Shown one piece after another: positions 37,164-47,762 of a stretch of 64,000 nucleotides of DNA (position 1 is the stretch's first letter; each line of letters starts with the position of its first letter). The position numbers were made by a program, and so were the translations under genes. The stretch lies in contig NZ_CP038439.1 of the NCBI RefSeq assembly GCF_004683865.2, positions 2,792,001 through 2,856,000 on the forward strand. The letters run 5' to 3'. The notes below the pieces were generated by a model. That model did no database searches, was not told where the DNA came from, and worked only from the letters and a program-made list of their open reading frames with translations. Source of the DNA: Paracoccus liaowanqingii. Its GTDB lineage: Bacteria > Pseudomonadota > Alphaproteobacteria > Rhodobacterales > Rhodobacteraceae.

Positions 37164-37478
37164 ATGAACCTTACCCCCCGCGAACGCGAGAAGCTGATGG
37201 TCTCGGTCGCCGCCATGGTGGCGCGCGGCCGCCTGTCGCGCGGCGTCAAGCTGAACCATCCCGAGGCGATCGCCCTGATCACCGATTTCGTGGTCGAGGG
37301 CGCGCGCGACGGGCGCAGCGTCGCCGACCTGATGCAGGCCGGCGCCCATGTGATCACCGCGGGCCAGTGCATGCCCGGCATCCCCGCCATGATCGAATCG
37401 GTCCAGGTCGAGGCCACCTTTCCCGACGGCACCAAGCTGGTCACCGTCCATCATCCCATCCGTGAGGCCGCAGAATGA
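37164..37478 (+). CDS. ureA: Urease gamma subunit
   Basis: The 104-residue structural subunit starts [35 protein letters not shown] and contains [11 protein letters not shown], both hallmarks of UreA. It is about four residues longer than the common 100-residue form. The stop overlaps the start of the small downstream ORF (ATGA). Confidence 0.98.
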   Translation: MNLTPREREKLMVSVAAMVARGRLSRGVKLNHPEAIALITDFVVEGARDGRSVADLMQAGAHVITAGQCMPGIPAMIESVQVEATFPDGTKLVTVHHPIREAAE

Positions 37479-37651
37479 CCCGCCTGATCCTTGCCGCAGT
37501 GCTTTTCCCGTCCCTGGCCCTCGCCCATCCCGGCCACCATGACAGCGTGTCCTGGACGCATCTGCTGGTCCATGGCGACCACCTGGCGACGATCGCGATG
37601 ATCGCGGCTCTGGGCGTGGCGGCCTGGGCCATCCTGCGGAACCGCCCATGA
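37475..37651 (+). CDS. Small histidine-rich membrane peptide in the urease operon
   Basis: This is a 58-codon ORF joined by ATGA overlaps to both ureA and ureB, so it is very likely translated. The N-terminus, [17 protein letters not shown], looks like a signal peptide or first helix. The middle [19 protein letters not shown] has six His and three Asp over 19 residues, followed by the helix [18 protein letters not shown] and a basic RNRP end. It recalls the His/Asp motif at the start of HupE/UreJ nickel permeases but is far too short to be one. A metal-binding or assembly role is inference. Confidence 0.8.
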   Translation: MTRLILAAVLFPSLALAHPGHHDSVSWTHLLVHGDHLATIAMIAALGVAAWAILRNRP

Positions 37652-37953
37652 TCCCCGGAGAGGTCTTTCCCGCCCCCGGCGACATCATCCTGAACGAGGG
37701 GCGCCCGACCGTGACCCTGATGATCGCCAATACCGGCGACCGGCCCATCCAGGTCGGCAGCCACTATCATTTCGCCGAGACCAACCCGGCGCTGGACTTC
37801 GACCGGGCGCAGGCGCGCGGCATGCGGCTGGCGATCCCCGCAGGCACCGCCGTGCGGTTCGAGCCCGGCCAGTCGCGCGAGGTCACCTTGGTCGGCTATG
37901 CGGGCGACCGGATCGTGCAGGGCTTTCGCGGCCAGATCATGGGGGCGCTATGA
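37648..37953 (+). CDS. ureB: Urease beta subunit
   Basis: The 101-residue structural subunit begins [19 protein letters not shown] and contains [20 protein letters not shown] and [17 protein letters not shown], the UreB core. Its start overlaps the stop of the small His-rich ORF, and its stop overlaps the ureC start, both as ATGA. Confidence 0.98.
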   Translation: MIPGEVFPAPGDIILNEGRPTVTLMIANTGDRPIQVGSHYHFAETNPALDFDRAQARGMRLAIPAGTAVRFEPGQSREVTLVGYAGDRIVQGFRGQIMGAL

Positions 37954-39635
37954 CCAGCCTGTCCCGCGCCGATTACGCGGCGCTCTACGGTCCGACCACC
38001 GGCGACCGCATCCGCCTGGCCGATACCGAGATCATCATCGAGGTCGAGCGCGACCTGACCATCCCGGGCGAAGAGGTCAAGTTCGGCGGCGGCAAGGTCG
38101 TGCGCGACGGCATGGGCCAGTCCCAGGTCACCCGCGACGGCGGCGCCATGGACACGGTCATCACCGGCGTCGTGGTCTTCGACCACCAGGGCATCGTCAA
38201 GGCCGATGTCGGCATCAAGGACGGGCTGATCTCGGGCATCGGCAAGGCGGGCAACCCCGACACCCAGCCCGGCGTGACCCTGATCATCGGCCCCGCGACC
38301 GAGATCATCGCCGGAGAGGGCCGCATCCTGACCCCCGGCGGCTTCGACTGCCACATCCACTTCATCTGCCCCCAGCAGATCGACCACGCCCTGCATTCGG
38401 GCGTGACGACGATCCTGGGCGGCGGCACCGGACCCGCGCATGGCACGCTGGCCACCACCTGCACGCCCGGCCCCTGGCACATCGCCCGGATGCTGGAGGC
38501 CTGCGCCGACCTGCCGGTGAACGTCGGCATCGCCGCCAAGGGCAATGCAAGCCTGCCCGCGCCCCTGATCGAGCAGATCCGCGCGGGCGCCTGCGCGATG
38601 AAGCTGCACGAGGATTGGGGCACCACCCCCGCCGCCATCGACAACTGCCTGACCGTCGCCGACCAGTTCGACGTGCAGGTGATGATCCACACCGACACGC
38701 TGAACGAATCGGGCTTCGTCGAGGACACGATGGCCGCCATCGCCGGCCGCACCATCCACGCCTATCACACCGAGGGCGCGGGCGGCGGCCATGCCCCCGA
38801 CATCATCCGCATGGTGGGCATGGGCAACGTGCTGCCCTCGTCCACCAACCCGACCCGGCCCTATACGGCCAACACGGTCGAGGAGCATCTGGACATGCTG
38901 ATGGTGTGCCACCATCTGGACCGCCGCGTACCCGAGGACGTGTCCTTCGCCGAATCCCGCATCCGCCGCGAGACGATCGCGGCCGAGGACATCCTGCACG
39001 ATCTGGGCGCGTTCTCGGTGATCTCGTCGGACAGCCAGGCGATGGGCCGGATCGGCGAGGTGATCATCCGCACCTGGCAGACCGCCCACAAGATGCGCCA
39101 GCAGCGCGGCCGCCTGCCCGAGGAGGTGGGTGACAACGACAACCTCCGCGCCCGCCGCTACATCGCTAAATACACGATCAACCCGGCCATCGCCCAAGGG
39201 CTTGGCGCACATATCGGGTCGATCACGCCGGGCAAGCGCGCCGACCTGGTGCTGTGGTCGCCCGCCTTCTTCGCCGCCAAGCCCGAGATGGTGCTGGTGG
39301 GGGGCCTCATCAGCGTGGCACAGATGGGCGATCCGAACGGCTCGATCCCGGTGCAGCCGATGTTCTCGCGCCCCATGTGGGGGCACACCCGCCGCGCCTC
39401 GGCCCTGTTCCTGTCCAAGGCGGGGCTGGAGGCGGGGGCCGCCGGCCAGCTGTCCAAGACCCTGATCGCGGTGGAGCACACCCGCGACATCGGCAAGCGC
39501 GACATGATCCTGAACGACGCGATGCCCGTGATCGAGGTCGATCCCGAAACCTACGAGGTCCGCGCCGACGGACAATTGTTAACCTGCGAGCCCGCGACGG
39601 AACTGCCGCTGGCACAGCGCTATTTCCTCTTCTGA
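37950..39635 (+). CDS. ureC: Urease alpha (catalytic) subunit
   Basis: UreC hydrolyses urea to ammonia and carbamate at a dinickel centre. The 561 residues retain all ligands: the His pair in GFDCHIHF, the lysine to be carbamylated in [10 protein letters not shown], His in IHTDTLN and [15 protein letters not shown], and Asp in SSDSQAMGR. The flap shows [22 protein letters not shown] with the mobile Cys and His. No frameshift is seen, so urease should be functional. Confidence 0.98.
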   Translation: MTSLSRADYAALYGPTTGDRIRLADTEIIIEVERDLTIPGEEVKFGGGKVVRDGMGQSQVTRDGGAMDTVITGVVVFDHQGIVKADVGIKDGLISGIGKAGNPDTQPGVTLIIGPATEIIAGEGRILTPGGFDCHIHFICPQQIDHALHSGVTTILGGGTGPAHGTLATTCTPGPWHIARMLEACADLPVNVGIAAKGNASLPAPLIEQIRAGACAMKLHEDWGTTPAAIDNCLTVADQFDVQVMIHTDTLNESGFVEDTMAAIAGRTIHAYHTEGAGGGHAPDIIRMVGMGNVLPSSTNPTRPYTANTVEEHLDMLMVCHHLDRRVPEDVSFAESRIRRETIAAEDILHDLGAFSVISSDSQAMGRIGEVIIRTWQTAHKMRQQRGRLPEEVGDNDNLRARRYIAKYTINPAIAQGLGAHIGSITPGKRADLVLWSPAFFAAKPEMVLVGGLISVAQMGDPNGSIPVQPMFSRPMWGHTRRASALFLSKAGLEAGAAGQLSKTLIAVEHTRDIGKRDMILNDAMPVIEVDPETYEVRADGQLLTCEPATELPLAQRYFLF

Positions 39636-39648
39636 GGGAGGACACATC

Positions 39649-40242
39649 ATGACCGCAATCGCCCATGCCATCATCCGCAACGCGCCCGCGCCCTTCGACG
39701 GCGAGATCGCGCTGGATTACGAGGGCCGCCTCTTGCGCCGAAAACGCCTGTCCTTCGAGGGGGGCGACTTCATGGTCGACCTGCCCGAGGTGACCAGCCT
39801 TGACGACGGCGACGCGTTCGAGCTGTCGGACGGCCGCCAGATCGTGGTGCGCGCCGCCCCCGAACCGGTGATCGTCATCCGGGGCAACCTGCCGCGCCTG
39901 GCCTGGCATATCGGCAACCGCCACACCCCCTGCCGGATCGAGGCCGACCGCCTGATCATCCGCCAGGATCACGTGCTGGAGGCGATGCTGAAGAAGCTGG
40001 GGGCCGAGGTCGTCCGCAAGGACATCCCCTTCCGCCCCGAAGGCGGCGCCTATGGCCATGGCCGCACCTTCGGCCATGATCACGGCCCCGCCGAGGGCCA
40101 TCCCCATGGCGCGGGAGAACAGGTCCACAGCCATGCCAGCGCGCACAGCCATGCCGGCCAAGGGCAGTCCTCCAGCCACAGTCACAGCCATAGCAGCAGC
40201 CACAGCCATGGGCACGATCACGCGGCCCATGATCACGCCTGA
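39649..40242 (+). CDS. ureE: Urease accessory nickel-binding protein UreE
   Basis: The 197-residue nickel chaperone has an N-terminal peptide-binding domain and a metal domain with GNLPRLAWHIGNRHTPC and a conserved His in RQDHVLEAML. From residue 136 it ends in a long tail of histidines mixed with Ser, Gly, Ala and Asp, a nickel reservoir as in Klebsiella UreE. GAGGGAGGA precedes the ATG. The last 14 bases overlap ureF. Confidence 0.96.
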   Translation: MTAIAHAIIRNAPAPFDGEIALDYEGRLLRRKRLSFEGGDFMVDLPEVTSLDDGDAFELSDGRQIVVRAAPEPVIVIRGNLPRLAWHIGNRHTPCRIEADRLIIRQDHVLEAMLKKLGAEVVRKDIPFRPEGGAYGHGRTFGHDHGPAEGHPHGAGEQVHSHASAHSHAGQGQSSSHSHSHSSSHSHGHDHAAHDHA

Positions 40243-40915
40243 CACGGCCCGATCTGACACAGCGATACCCGACACGGCCCGATACGACGCCTCCCGCCTG
40301 CGCCTGTGGCAGATGCTGTCGCCCGCCTTTCCGGTGGGCGGCTTCGCTTGGTCTCAGGGGCTGGAGGAGGCGATGGACCGCGGCGTGGTCACCCGCGCCA
40401 CGCTGCCGCACTGGCTGGCCGACTGGCTGGACCATGGCGCGGGCTGGACGGATGCGGTGCTGGTCTCGCTGGCGCTGCGGCGTGGCGCCGACCTAAGTGC
40501 GCTGGACGATCTGGCCCGCGCTGCCTGCCTGACCAGCCAGCGCCTGCTGGAAACGGTCGAGCAAGGCACGGCCTTCGCCGCCAACGTGACCGCGCTGACC
40601 GGCACGCCGCATGCCCCCGCCGCCCTGCCCGTGGCCTTCGGGCGGGCCTGCGCGCCCTTGGACCTGCCCGCCCCCGAGATCATCGCCGCCTTCCTGCAGG
40701 CGCAGGCCGCGGGCCTGATCAGCGCCGCCGTCCGCTTCCTGCCGCTCGGCCCCGTCGAGGGGCAGCGGATGCTGGCCGACCTGCAGCCGGGGGTCCTGAC
40801 CCGCGCCGCCCTTGCGGCCCGCGCGACCGAGGACGATCTTGCCAGCGCCGCATGGGGGGCCGAGATAGCCGCCATGCGTCACGAAACCATGACCACAAGG
40901 ATCTTCCGCTCATGA
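40229..40915 (+). CDS. ureF: Urease accessory protein UreF
   Basis: UreF acts with UreD and gates nickel transfer from UreG. The 228 residues show [23 protein letters not shown], the family start, and [18 protein letters not shown] later. The ATG 40229 lies inside the ureE 3' end. The first 30 residues contain three DTA(R/I) units from a 15-base tandem repeat, so the true conserved start begins near residue 30. The stop overlaps ureG by 4 bases. Confidence 0.94.
   Translation: MITPDTARSDTAIPDTARYDASRLRLWQMLSPAFPVGGFAWSQGLEEAMDRGVVTRATLPHWLADWLDHGAGWTDAVLVSLALRRGADLSALDDLARAACLTSQRLLETVEQGTAFAANVTALTGTPHAPAALPVAFGRACAPLDLPAPEIIAAFLQAQAAGLISAAVRFLPLGPVEGQRMLADLQPGVLTRAALAARATEDDLASAAWGAEIAAMRHETMTTRIFRS
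40241..40285 (+). repeat. Three tandem 15-base repeats in ureF
   Basis: Units start at 40241, 40256 and 40271. The first and third share GACACGGCCCGAT and the second is GACACAGCGAT. They code for [10 protein letters not shown] and DTARY at the UreF N-terminus and keep frame. Confidence 0.8.
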
Positions 40916-41550
40916 GCCTCAGTGCCTCCCCCCATCACGGACCCCTGCGCGTCGGCATCGGCGGTCCCGTCGGCGCGGGCAAAACCACGCTGACCGAACA
41001 GATCGCCCGCGCGCTGGCCCCGCGCCTGTCCATGGCGGTGATCACCAACGACATCTACACCCGCGAGGATGCCGAGGCGCTGATGCGCGTGCAGGTCCTG
41101 CCCGCCGAGCGCATCCGCGGCGTCGAGACCGGCGGCTGCCCCCACACGGCGATCCGCGAGGATGCCAGCATCAACCTGGCCGCCATCGCCGATCTGAACG
41201 CCGCCTTCCCGGATCTGGAGCTGATCCTGATCGAATCGGGCGGCGACAATCTGGCCGCGACCTTCAGCCCGGAACTGGCCGATCTGACGATCTATGTGAT
41301 CGACACGGCGGCGGGGCAGGACATTCCAAGGAAGCGCGGCCCCGGGCTGGCGCGGTCCGACCTGCTGGTGGTCAACAAGACCGACCTGGCCCCGCATGTC
41401 GGCGTCGATCCGGTGCTGCTGGAAAAGGATGCACATGAGGCGCGCGGCACGCGGCCCGTGGTCATGGCGCAGCTGCGCCACGGTCACGGCGTGGCCCGGA
41501 TCGTCGATTTCCTGATCGAACAGGGCGGGCTGGCGCCGCGCCCGGCCTAG
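40912..41550 (+). CDS. ureG: Urease accessory GTPase UreG
   Basis: UreG is the SIMIBI GTPase that energises nickel insertion. The 212 residues have the P-loop [26 protein letters not shown], the metal CPH motif in [13 protein letters not shown], and [14 protein letters not shown] as the guanine-specificity motif. It closes the ure operon; a 190-base gap without a gene, probably carrying a promoter, precedes urtA. Confidence 0.97.
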   Translation: MSLSASPHHGPLRVGIGGPVGAGKTTLTEQIARALAPRLSMAVITNDIYTREDAEALMRVQVLPAERIRGVETGGCPHTAIREDASINLAAIADLNAAFPDLELILIESGGDNLAATFSPELADLTIYVIDTAAGQDIPRKRGPGLARSDLLVVNKTDLAPHVGVDPVLLEKDAHEARGTRPVVMAQLRHGHGVARIVDFLIEQGGLAPRPA

Positions 41551-41740
41551 GACTGCCCAACCGGCGGGCATCTGCCCCCGCATCTGCCCAAGCCCGCGCC
41601 AGCCTTGGTGCGGGCCGCCCCGGACCTGCCCTATTCCTGTCCAACTGCCCGATTTTGCGCTCTTTCTGCATCTGCAAGGGCCGGGGCCCTTCCAGAACGA
41701 CGACAGGGACACCGGCCCATGCGCCGGGGGGAAAAGGGGT

Positions 41741-43027
41741 ATGATGACCAAGCTGACCAGGATCATGTTGATGACCAGCGCGCTGACGCTGGCCCACACC
41801 GCCCATGCGCAGGAAGGCGAGCCGATCAAGATCGGCGTGCTGCACTCGCTGTCGGGCACGATGGCGATTTCGGAAACCACGCTGAAGGATACGGTCCTGA
41901 TGCTGGTCGAGCAGCAGAACGCCAAGGGCGGCGTGCTGGGCCGCCCGCTGGAAGCCGTGGTGGTCGATCCCGCCTCGGACTGGCCGCTCTTCGCCGAAAA
42001 GGCGCGCGAGCTGCTGACCGTGTCCGAGGTGGACGCGATCTTCGGCTGCTGGACCTCGGTCAGCCGCAAATCCGTCCTGCCGGTCATCGAGGAGCTGAAC
42101 GGCCTCCTGTTCTATCCGGTGCAGTACGAGGGCGAGGAATCGTCCAAGAACGTCATCTATACCGGCGCCGCGCCGAACCAGCAGGCGATCCCCGCCGTCG
42201 ACTACATGCGCGACGAGCTGGGCGTGGAAAGCTGGGCGCTGCTGGGCACCGACTATGTCTATCCGCGCACCACGAACAACATCCTGGACGCCTATCTGAA
42301 GGATAACGGCACCGCGCCCGAGGACATCTTCGTCAACTACACCCCCTTCGGCCATTCGGACTGGTCGCGGATCGTGGCCGATGTCGTGGCGCTTGGCGCG
42401 GGCGGCAAGAAGGTCGGCGTCGTGTCGACCATCAACGGCGACGCCAATGTGGGCTTCTACAAGGAGCTGGCGGCGGCGGGCGTCTCGGCGGACGACATCC
42501 CGGTCATGGCCTTCTCGGTCGGCGAGGAAGAACTGTCGGGTCTGGATACCGCCGATCTGGTCGGCCATCTGGCCGCGTGGAATTACTTCCAGACCGCCGA
42601 ATCCGACGTGAACACCGCCTTCATTGAGGAATGGAAGGCCTTCACCGGCGACGAGAACCGCGTGACCAACGACCCGATGGAGGCGACGGTGATCGGCTTC
42701 AATGCCTGGGTCGCGGCAGTCGAGGCGGCGGGCACCACCGATGTGGATCCGGTGCTGGACGCGATCGTGGGCGTCGAGGTGCCGAACCTGACCGGCGGCA
42801 CCGCCACCGTCCTGCCCAACCACCACATCACCAAGCCCGTCCTGATCGGCGAGATCCGCGATGACGGCCAGTTCGACATCGTCAGCCAGACCGAGCCCGT
42901 CCCGGGCGACGCCTGGACTGACTTCCTGCCCGAATCGGCGGTGCTGGAGGCGGACTGGCCCGGTCAGTCCTGCGGGATGTTCAACACCGAGACCGAGACC
43001 TGCGTGCAGGTCCAGTCGAACTACTGA
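41741..43027 (+). CDS. urtA: Urea ABC transporter, substrate-binding protein
   Basis: The 428-residue periplasmic binding protein of the UrtA type has a signal peptide ending near AHTAHA. Typical segments are IKIGVLHSLSGTMAISE, IFGCWTSVSRKSVLPV and LFYPVQYEGEESSKN, which tell UrtA from amino-acid receptors. The start is one of two adjacent ATGs (41741 or 41744) after AAAAGGGG. It leads the urtABCDE operon. Confidence 0.96.
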   Translation: MMTKLTRIMLMTSALTLAHTAHAQEGEPIKIGVLHSLSGTMAISETTLKDTVLMLVEQQNAKGGVLGRPLEAVVVDPASDWPLFAEKARELLTVSEVDAIFGCWTSVSRKSVLPVIEELNGLLFYPVQYEGEESSKNVIYTGAAPNQQAIPAVDYMRDELGVESWALLGTDYVYPRTTNNILDAYLKDNGTAPEDIFVNYTPFGHSDWSRIVADVVALGAGGKKVGVVSTINGDANVGFYKELAAAGVSADDIPVMAFSVGEEELSGLDTADLVGHLAAWNYFQTAESDVNTAFIEEWKAFTGDENRVTNDPMEATVIGFNAWVAAVEAAGTTDVDPVLDAIVGVEVPNLTGGTATVLPNHHITKPVLIGEIRDDGQFDIVSQTEPVPGDAWTDFLPESAVLEADWPGQSCGMFNTETETCVQVQSNY

Positions 43028-43086
43028 TCCCATGGCCCGGGCGGCCCGTGCCGCCCGGGTCCCTCTTGCCGAAGGAATCCCCCCTC

Positions 43087-45009
43087 GTGACCCGCCTCGG
43101 ACGTGTTCTGCCGCTGCTTGCGGCCCTGTTGATGCCGATCTGTGCCCAGGCCAATCCGGCGCTGGAGGCGGTGATCGCCGACAATCTCGAAGGGCTGGAA
43201 CGTCCCTCGCGCCTGACCGTCGAGCCCCTGGTCGCCCAGATCGCCGGCACCGGCCCCGAGGGGCTGGCGCTGCTGCAGGCCTGGTCGGAACGCCAGCTGG
43301 GCCTGACCGAGGACGGGCGCGCGGTCATCATCGGTGACGACGACACGGCCACCGACGCGGTGACCGGCCAGCCGGTCCCGGAGGCCGATCCGCAGATGCT
43401 GCGCCCCAATTCGGGCGTGCGCGGCGTCATCGAATCAGCCTTGGTGGCGGGCGCGCTGAACGATCCCGACCCGGCGCGACGCCGGGCGGCGCTGGAGTCG
43501 CTGGCGCGCGGCGGCACGTTCGAGCAGCTGACCGCGCTGCGCGGCGCGCTGGACGACCTCGATCCGGCACTGGCCGCCCGCAAGGCCCGGCTGGAGCGGC
43601 TGCTGACCATCCAGGTGGGCGAGAACAGCGAGGCCCGCGTCACGGCCATCGAGGATCTGGCCGGCGATGTCAGCTTGGATTTCCGCGCTGCACTGAACCC
43701 GCTGCTGGTCACCCGCCGGGTGGTCGCGACCGAGGAACCGCAGGGCAACGTGGCCCGCGAGATCGCCATCGACAGCGACGAGCTGCCGCGCGAGGCCGCC
43801 ATCGCCCTGCTGGTCTCCGAGGGCGTGCTGGAACCGCGCCTGACCTCGGCCGAACAGCGCGCCGCGCTGGCCGCGAACCTGTCCGACGGCACGGTGGGCG
43901 GCGTTCCCGTGGCCGATCTGTCCGATCCCGATGCCCGCGACCGTGCCTACGAGGCGCTGGAGGATGCCGGCACCGTCCCCCCCGCCGCGACCGAGGCCGA
44001 GGTGCAGGCCGCCCTGGATGCCCATCGCGTCTACGAGCTTTATGCCGAGCCCGACCCCGCCGTCACCGAGGCCGCCCGGGCCGCCCAGATCCGCGCGCAG
44101 GTGCGGCTTGGCGCGATGCAGGGGATCGATCTGGGGCTGGACGCGCTGTCGCTGGCCTCGATCTATTTCCTGGCCGCCATCGGGCTGGCCGTGACCTTCG
44201 GCGTCATGCGGGTCATCAACATGGCCCATGGCGAATTCATCATGATGGGCGCCTATACCGGCTATACCGTTCAGACGCTGGTGTCGGACCGGACCCTGTC
44301 GCTGGTGGCGGCGCTGCCCCTGGCCTTCGCGGTGACCTTCGGCGCGGGGGTGGTTCTCTACCGGCTGGTGATCCGCCATCTGGCCCATCGCCCGCTGGAG
44401 ACGCTGCTGGCGACCTTCGGCGTGTCCATCGCGCTGCAGCAGCTGGCCAAGAACATCTTCGGCACGCAGGCCCGCCCGCTGACCGCCCCCGCTTGGCTGG
44501 AGGGGTCGATCACCATCAACGACGTCATCTCGATCAGCTCGATCCGGGTGGCGATCTTCGTGCTGGCGCTGCTGTTTCTGGCGCTGTTCCTGTTCATCAT
44601 GAAGCGCACCAGGCTGGGGCTGGAGGTCCGCGCCGTCACCCAGAACCCCGGCATGGCAGCCAGCATGGGCATCAACCCCGACCGCATCGCCATGATGACC
44701 TTCGGCCTCGGCTCGGGTATCGCGGGCATCGCGGGGGTGGCCATCGGGCTGTTCGCGCAGGTCACGTCCGAGATCGGCCAGCAATACATCGTGCAGAGCT
44801 TCATGACGGTCGTCGTGGGCGGCGTCGGCAACATCTGGGGCACGCTGGCGGGGGCCACGCTGATCGGCGGGCTGTCCAAGGTCATCGAAAGCTTTAACCC
44901 CGGCAATACGCTGGCGGCGCAGACCTTCATGATCCTCTTCATCATCATCTTCATCCAGTTCCGGCCCCGCGGGATCATCCCGCAAAAGGGCCGCGCGGCA
45001 GAGGCGTAA
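43087..45009 (+). CDS. urtB: Urea ABC transporter, permease subunit UrtB
   Basis: The 640-residue protein has an N-terminal signal segment, a periplasmic alpha-helical region of about 330 residues, then a LivH-type permease domain starting near LDALSLASIYFLAAIGLAVTFG. That large N-terminal extension is typical of UrtB. GVMRVINMAHGEFIMMGAYTGY and NPGMAASMGINPDRI are family marks. GTG 43087 is chosen because GAAGGA lies upstream and the signal peptide starts right there; a GTG at 43048 is the alternative. Confidence 0.94.
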   Translation: MTRLGRVLPLLAALLMPICAQANPALEAVIADNLEGLERPSRLTVEPLVAQIAGTGPEGLALLQAWSERQLGLTEDGRAVIIGDDDTATDAVTGQPVPEADPQMLRPNSGVRGVIESALVAGALNDPDPARRRAALESLARGGTFEQLTALRGALDDLDPALAARKARLERLLTIQVGENSEARVTAIEDLAGDVSLDFRAALNPLLVTRRVVATEEPQGNVAREIAIDSDELPREAAIALLVSEGVLEPRLTSAEQRAALAANLSDGTVGGVPVADLSDPDARDRAYEALEDAGTVPPAATEAEVQAALDAHRVYELYAEPDPAVTEAARAAQIRAQVRLGAMQGIDLGLDALSLASIYFLAAIGLAVTFGVMRVINMAHGEFIMMGAYTGYTVQTLVSDRTLSLVAALPLAFAVTFGAGVVLYRLVIRHLAHRPLETLLATFGVSIALQQLAKNIFGTQARPLTAPAWLEGSITINDVISISSIRVAIFVLALLFLALFLFIMKRTRLGLEVRAVTQNPGMAASMGINPDRIAMMTFGLGSGIAGIAGVAIGLFAQVTSEIGQQYIVQSFMTVVVGGVGNIWGTLAGATLIGGLSKVIESFNPGNTLAAQTFMILFIIIFIQFRPRGIIPQKGRAAEA

Positions 45010-45012
45010 CCC

Positions 45013-46184
45013 ATGACGCGGACCCCCTTCATCCTGCGCACCCCCTCGACCCTGATCGTGCTGGCGGTGCTGGCGGTCTTCACCCTTGCGGTGACGCTGC
45101 TCAGCGCGGCTTATGGGACGGGGGCCATCCCGACCTCGATGGTCAAGACGCTTGGCATGACGCTGTGCCTGGCACTGGCGGCGGTGGCGATGGATCTGGT
45201 CTGGGGCTATCTGGGCATCCTGTCGCTTGGTCAGATGGCGTTCTTCGCGCTTGGCGGCTACATGATCGGGCAATGGCTGATGTATGCCCGGACCGAGGGC
45301 ATCGTCGCGGCGTCCCTGTCCGGCAACCCCATCCCCTTCACCCCGCAGGAGCTGCGCGACGGCGTCACCAACCAGATCTTCGGCGTGGTGGGCAGTGCCG
45401 AGCTGCCGATGGTCTGGGGCTTTGCGCATTCCCTGACGCTGCAGCTGATCCTGGTGGTCGCGGTGCCGGGGCTGCTGGCGCTGGTCTTCGGCTGGCTGGC
45501 CTTCCGCAGCCGCGTCAACGGCGTCTATCTGTCGATCCTGACGCAGGCGATGACGCTGGCGCTGGCCTTGTGGCTCTTTCAGAACGACAGCGGCTTTCGC
45601 GGCAACAACGGGTTGTCGGGGCTGCAGAACCTGCCGGGGCTGGACCATGTGGGCCAGGCGCGGCTGTCGGTGTGGTTCCTCTGGGCCTCGGCCTTGGCGT
45701 TGGGGCTGTTCTATGTGCTGGCTGCCTGGCTGGTTTCGGGCAAGTTCGGCAGCGTGACCCGCGCCATCCGCGACGACGAGACGCGGGTGCGGTTCCTGGG
45801 CTATCCGGTCGAGGGGTTCAAGCTGGTCGTCTTCACCCTGGCCGCGATGATCACCGCCATCGCAGGCGCGCTGTACTACCCGCAGGCCGGGATCATCAAC
45901 CCGGCCGAGATGATGCCCATTGCCTCGATCTATCTGGCGGTCTGGGTGGCGATCGGCGGGCGGGGGCGGCTGTATGGCGCCGTCATCGGGGCCTTCGTCG
46001 TGTCGCTGCTGTCCACGTGGTTCACGGGCGGGCGGGCGCCCTCGATCAACCTGCCGGGCTATGTGGTGAACTGGGTGGACTGGTGGCAGGTGGCCCTGGG
46101 GCTGTCCTTCGTGCTGGTCACGCTGTATGCGCCCAAGGGCATCGCCGGGGTCTTCGATCTGATCGGGCGCAAGGAGGATCGGGC

Positions 46185-46188
<4 letters not shown>
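45013..46188 (+). CDS. urtC: Urea ABC transporter, permease subunit UrtC
   Basis: The 391-residue LivM-type permease has about nine or ten helices. The UrtC marks are GYLGILSLGQMAFFALGGYMIGQWLMY, the loop LFQNDSGFRGNNGLSGLQN and IRDDETRVRFLGYPVE. It partners UrtB in the inner membrane. It begins 3 bases after urtB and overlaps urtD as ATGA. Confidence 0.96.
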
Positions 46189-46925
<737 letters not shown>

Positions 46926-46926
46926 G

Positions 46927-47634
46927 ATGCTGGAAGCGACGAACCTGACCCTGCATTACGGCGGCAGCCAGATCCTGCACGGCATCGACATCACCGCCCG
47001 CCCCGGCGAGGTCACCTGCGTGATGGGCAACAACGGGGTGGGCAAGACCTCGCTGATGAACCTGCTGGCGGGGCGGCATCCCCGCTCGGGCGGCGAGATC
47101 CGGTATGACGGGCAGGTGCTGGGGCGGCTGGCGGCGCAGAGGATGGCGCGGATGGGCGTGGGCTATGTCCCGCAGGGCCGGGCGATCTTTCCGATGCTGA
47201 CCGTGCGCGAGAACATGGAGACGGGCTTTGCCTGCCTGCCCCGCGCCGAGCGGCGCATTCCGGATGATATCTTCGACAGCTTTCCGGTGCTGGCCGAGAT
47301 GGCGCATCGGCGCGGGGGCGATCTGTCGGGCGGCCAGCAGCAGCAGCTGGCCATCGCCCGGGCGCTGATCACCAAGCCGCGCGTGCTGCTGCTGGACGAG
47401 CCGACCGAGGGGATCCAGCCCAACATCATCGCACAGATCGGGCGGGTGATCGCCGCGCTGCGCGACCGGGGCGACATGGCAATCGTGCTGGTCGAGCAGT
47501 TCTTCGACTTTGCCTGGGAGCTGGGCGACCGGTTCCTGGTCATGGAGCGGGGGCGCGCGGTCATGCAGGGCGCCAAGGCCGATCTGAGGCGCGAGGATCT
47601 GCATGCGCGGCTGGCGGGGCATGCGGAGGTCTGA
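46927..47634 (+). CDS. urtE: Urea ABC transporter, ATP-binding protein UrtE
   Basis: The 235-residue LivF-type ATPase has Walker A MGNNGVGKTS, signature LSGGQQQQLAI, Walker B VLLLDEPTEGIQPNII and switch His replaced in the family-typical IVLVEQFFDFA. It is the last gene of urtABCDE. A GC hairpin and a copy of the dispersed repeat follow its stop. Confidence 0.96.
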   Translation: MLEATNLTLHYGGSQILHGIDITARPGEVTCVMGNNGVGKTSLMNLLAGRHPRSGGEIRYDGQVLGRLAAQRMARMGVGYVPQGRAIFPMLTVRENMETGFACLPRAERRIPDDIFDSFPVLAEMAHRRGGDLSGGQQQQLAIARALITKPRVLLLDEPTEGIQPNIIAQIGRVIAALRDRGDMAIVLVEQFFDFAWELGDRFLVMERGRAVMQGAKADLRREDLHARLAGHAEV

Positions 47635-47671
47635 GACCTCGGGCGTCGGATGTGGCCGCGGGTGGGGGAAA

Positions 47672-47692
47672 AGGGGGGCTGCCTGCCCCCCT
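47672..47692. terminator. Hairpin after urtE
   Basis: An 8-bp stem (AGGGGGGC / GCCCCCCT) with a 5-base loop lies 37 bases past the urtE stop. It forms the hairpin half of the dispersed repeat copy at 47711 and may terminate the urt transcript. Confidence 0.55.
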
Positions 47693-47710
47693 CTTGGCCT
47701 GCGGCCAATT

Positions 47711-47744
47711 CACCCCCCGGGGATATTTTCGTGAAGAAGAATGG
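47711..47744 (+). repeat. Copy of dispersed GGATATTT intergenic repeat
   Basis: CACCCCCCGGGGATATTTTC followed by GTGAAGAAGAATGG lies between convergent urtE and holC. The paired GC hairpin is at 47672-47692. Confidence 0.8.
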
Positions 47745-47762
47745 GGGGTTGGGAGCGGGCGG

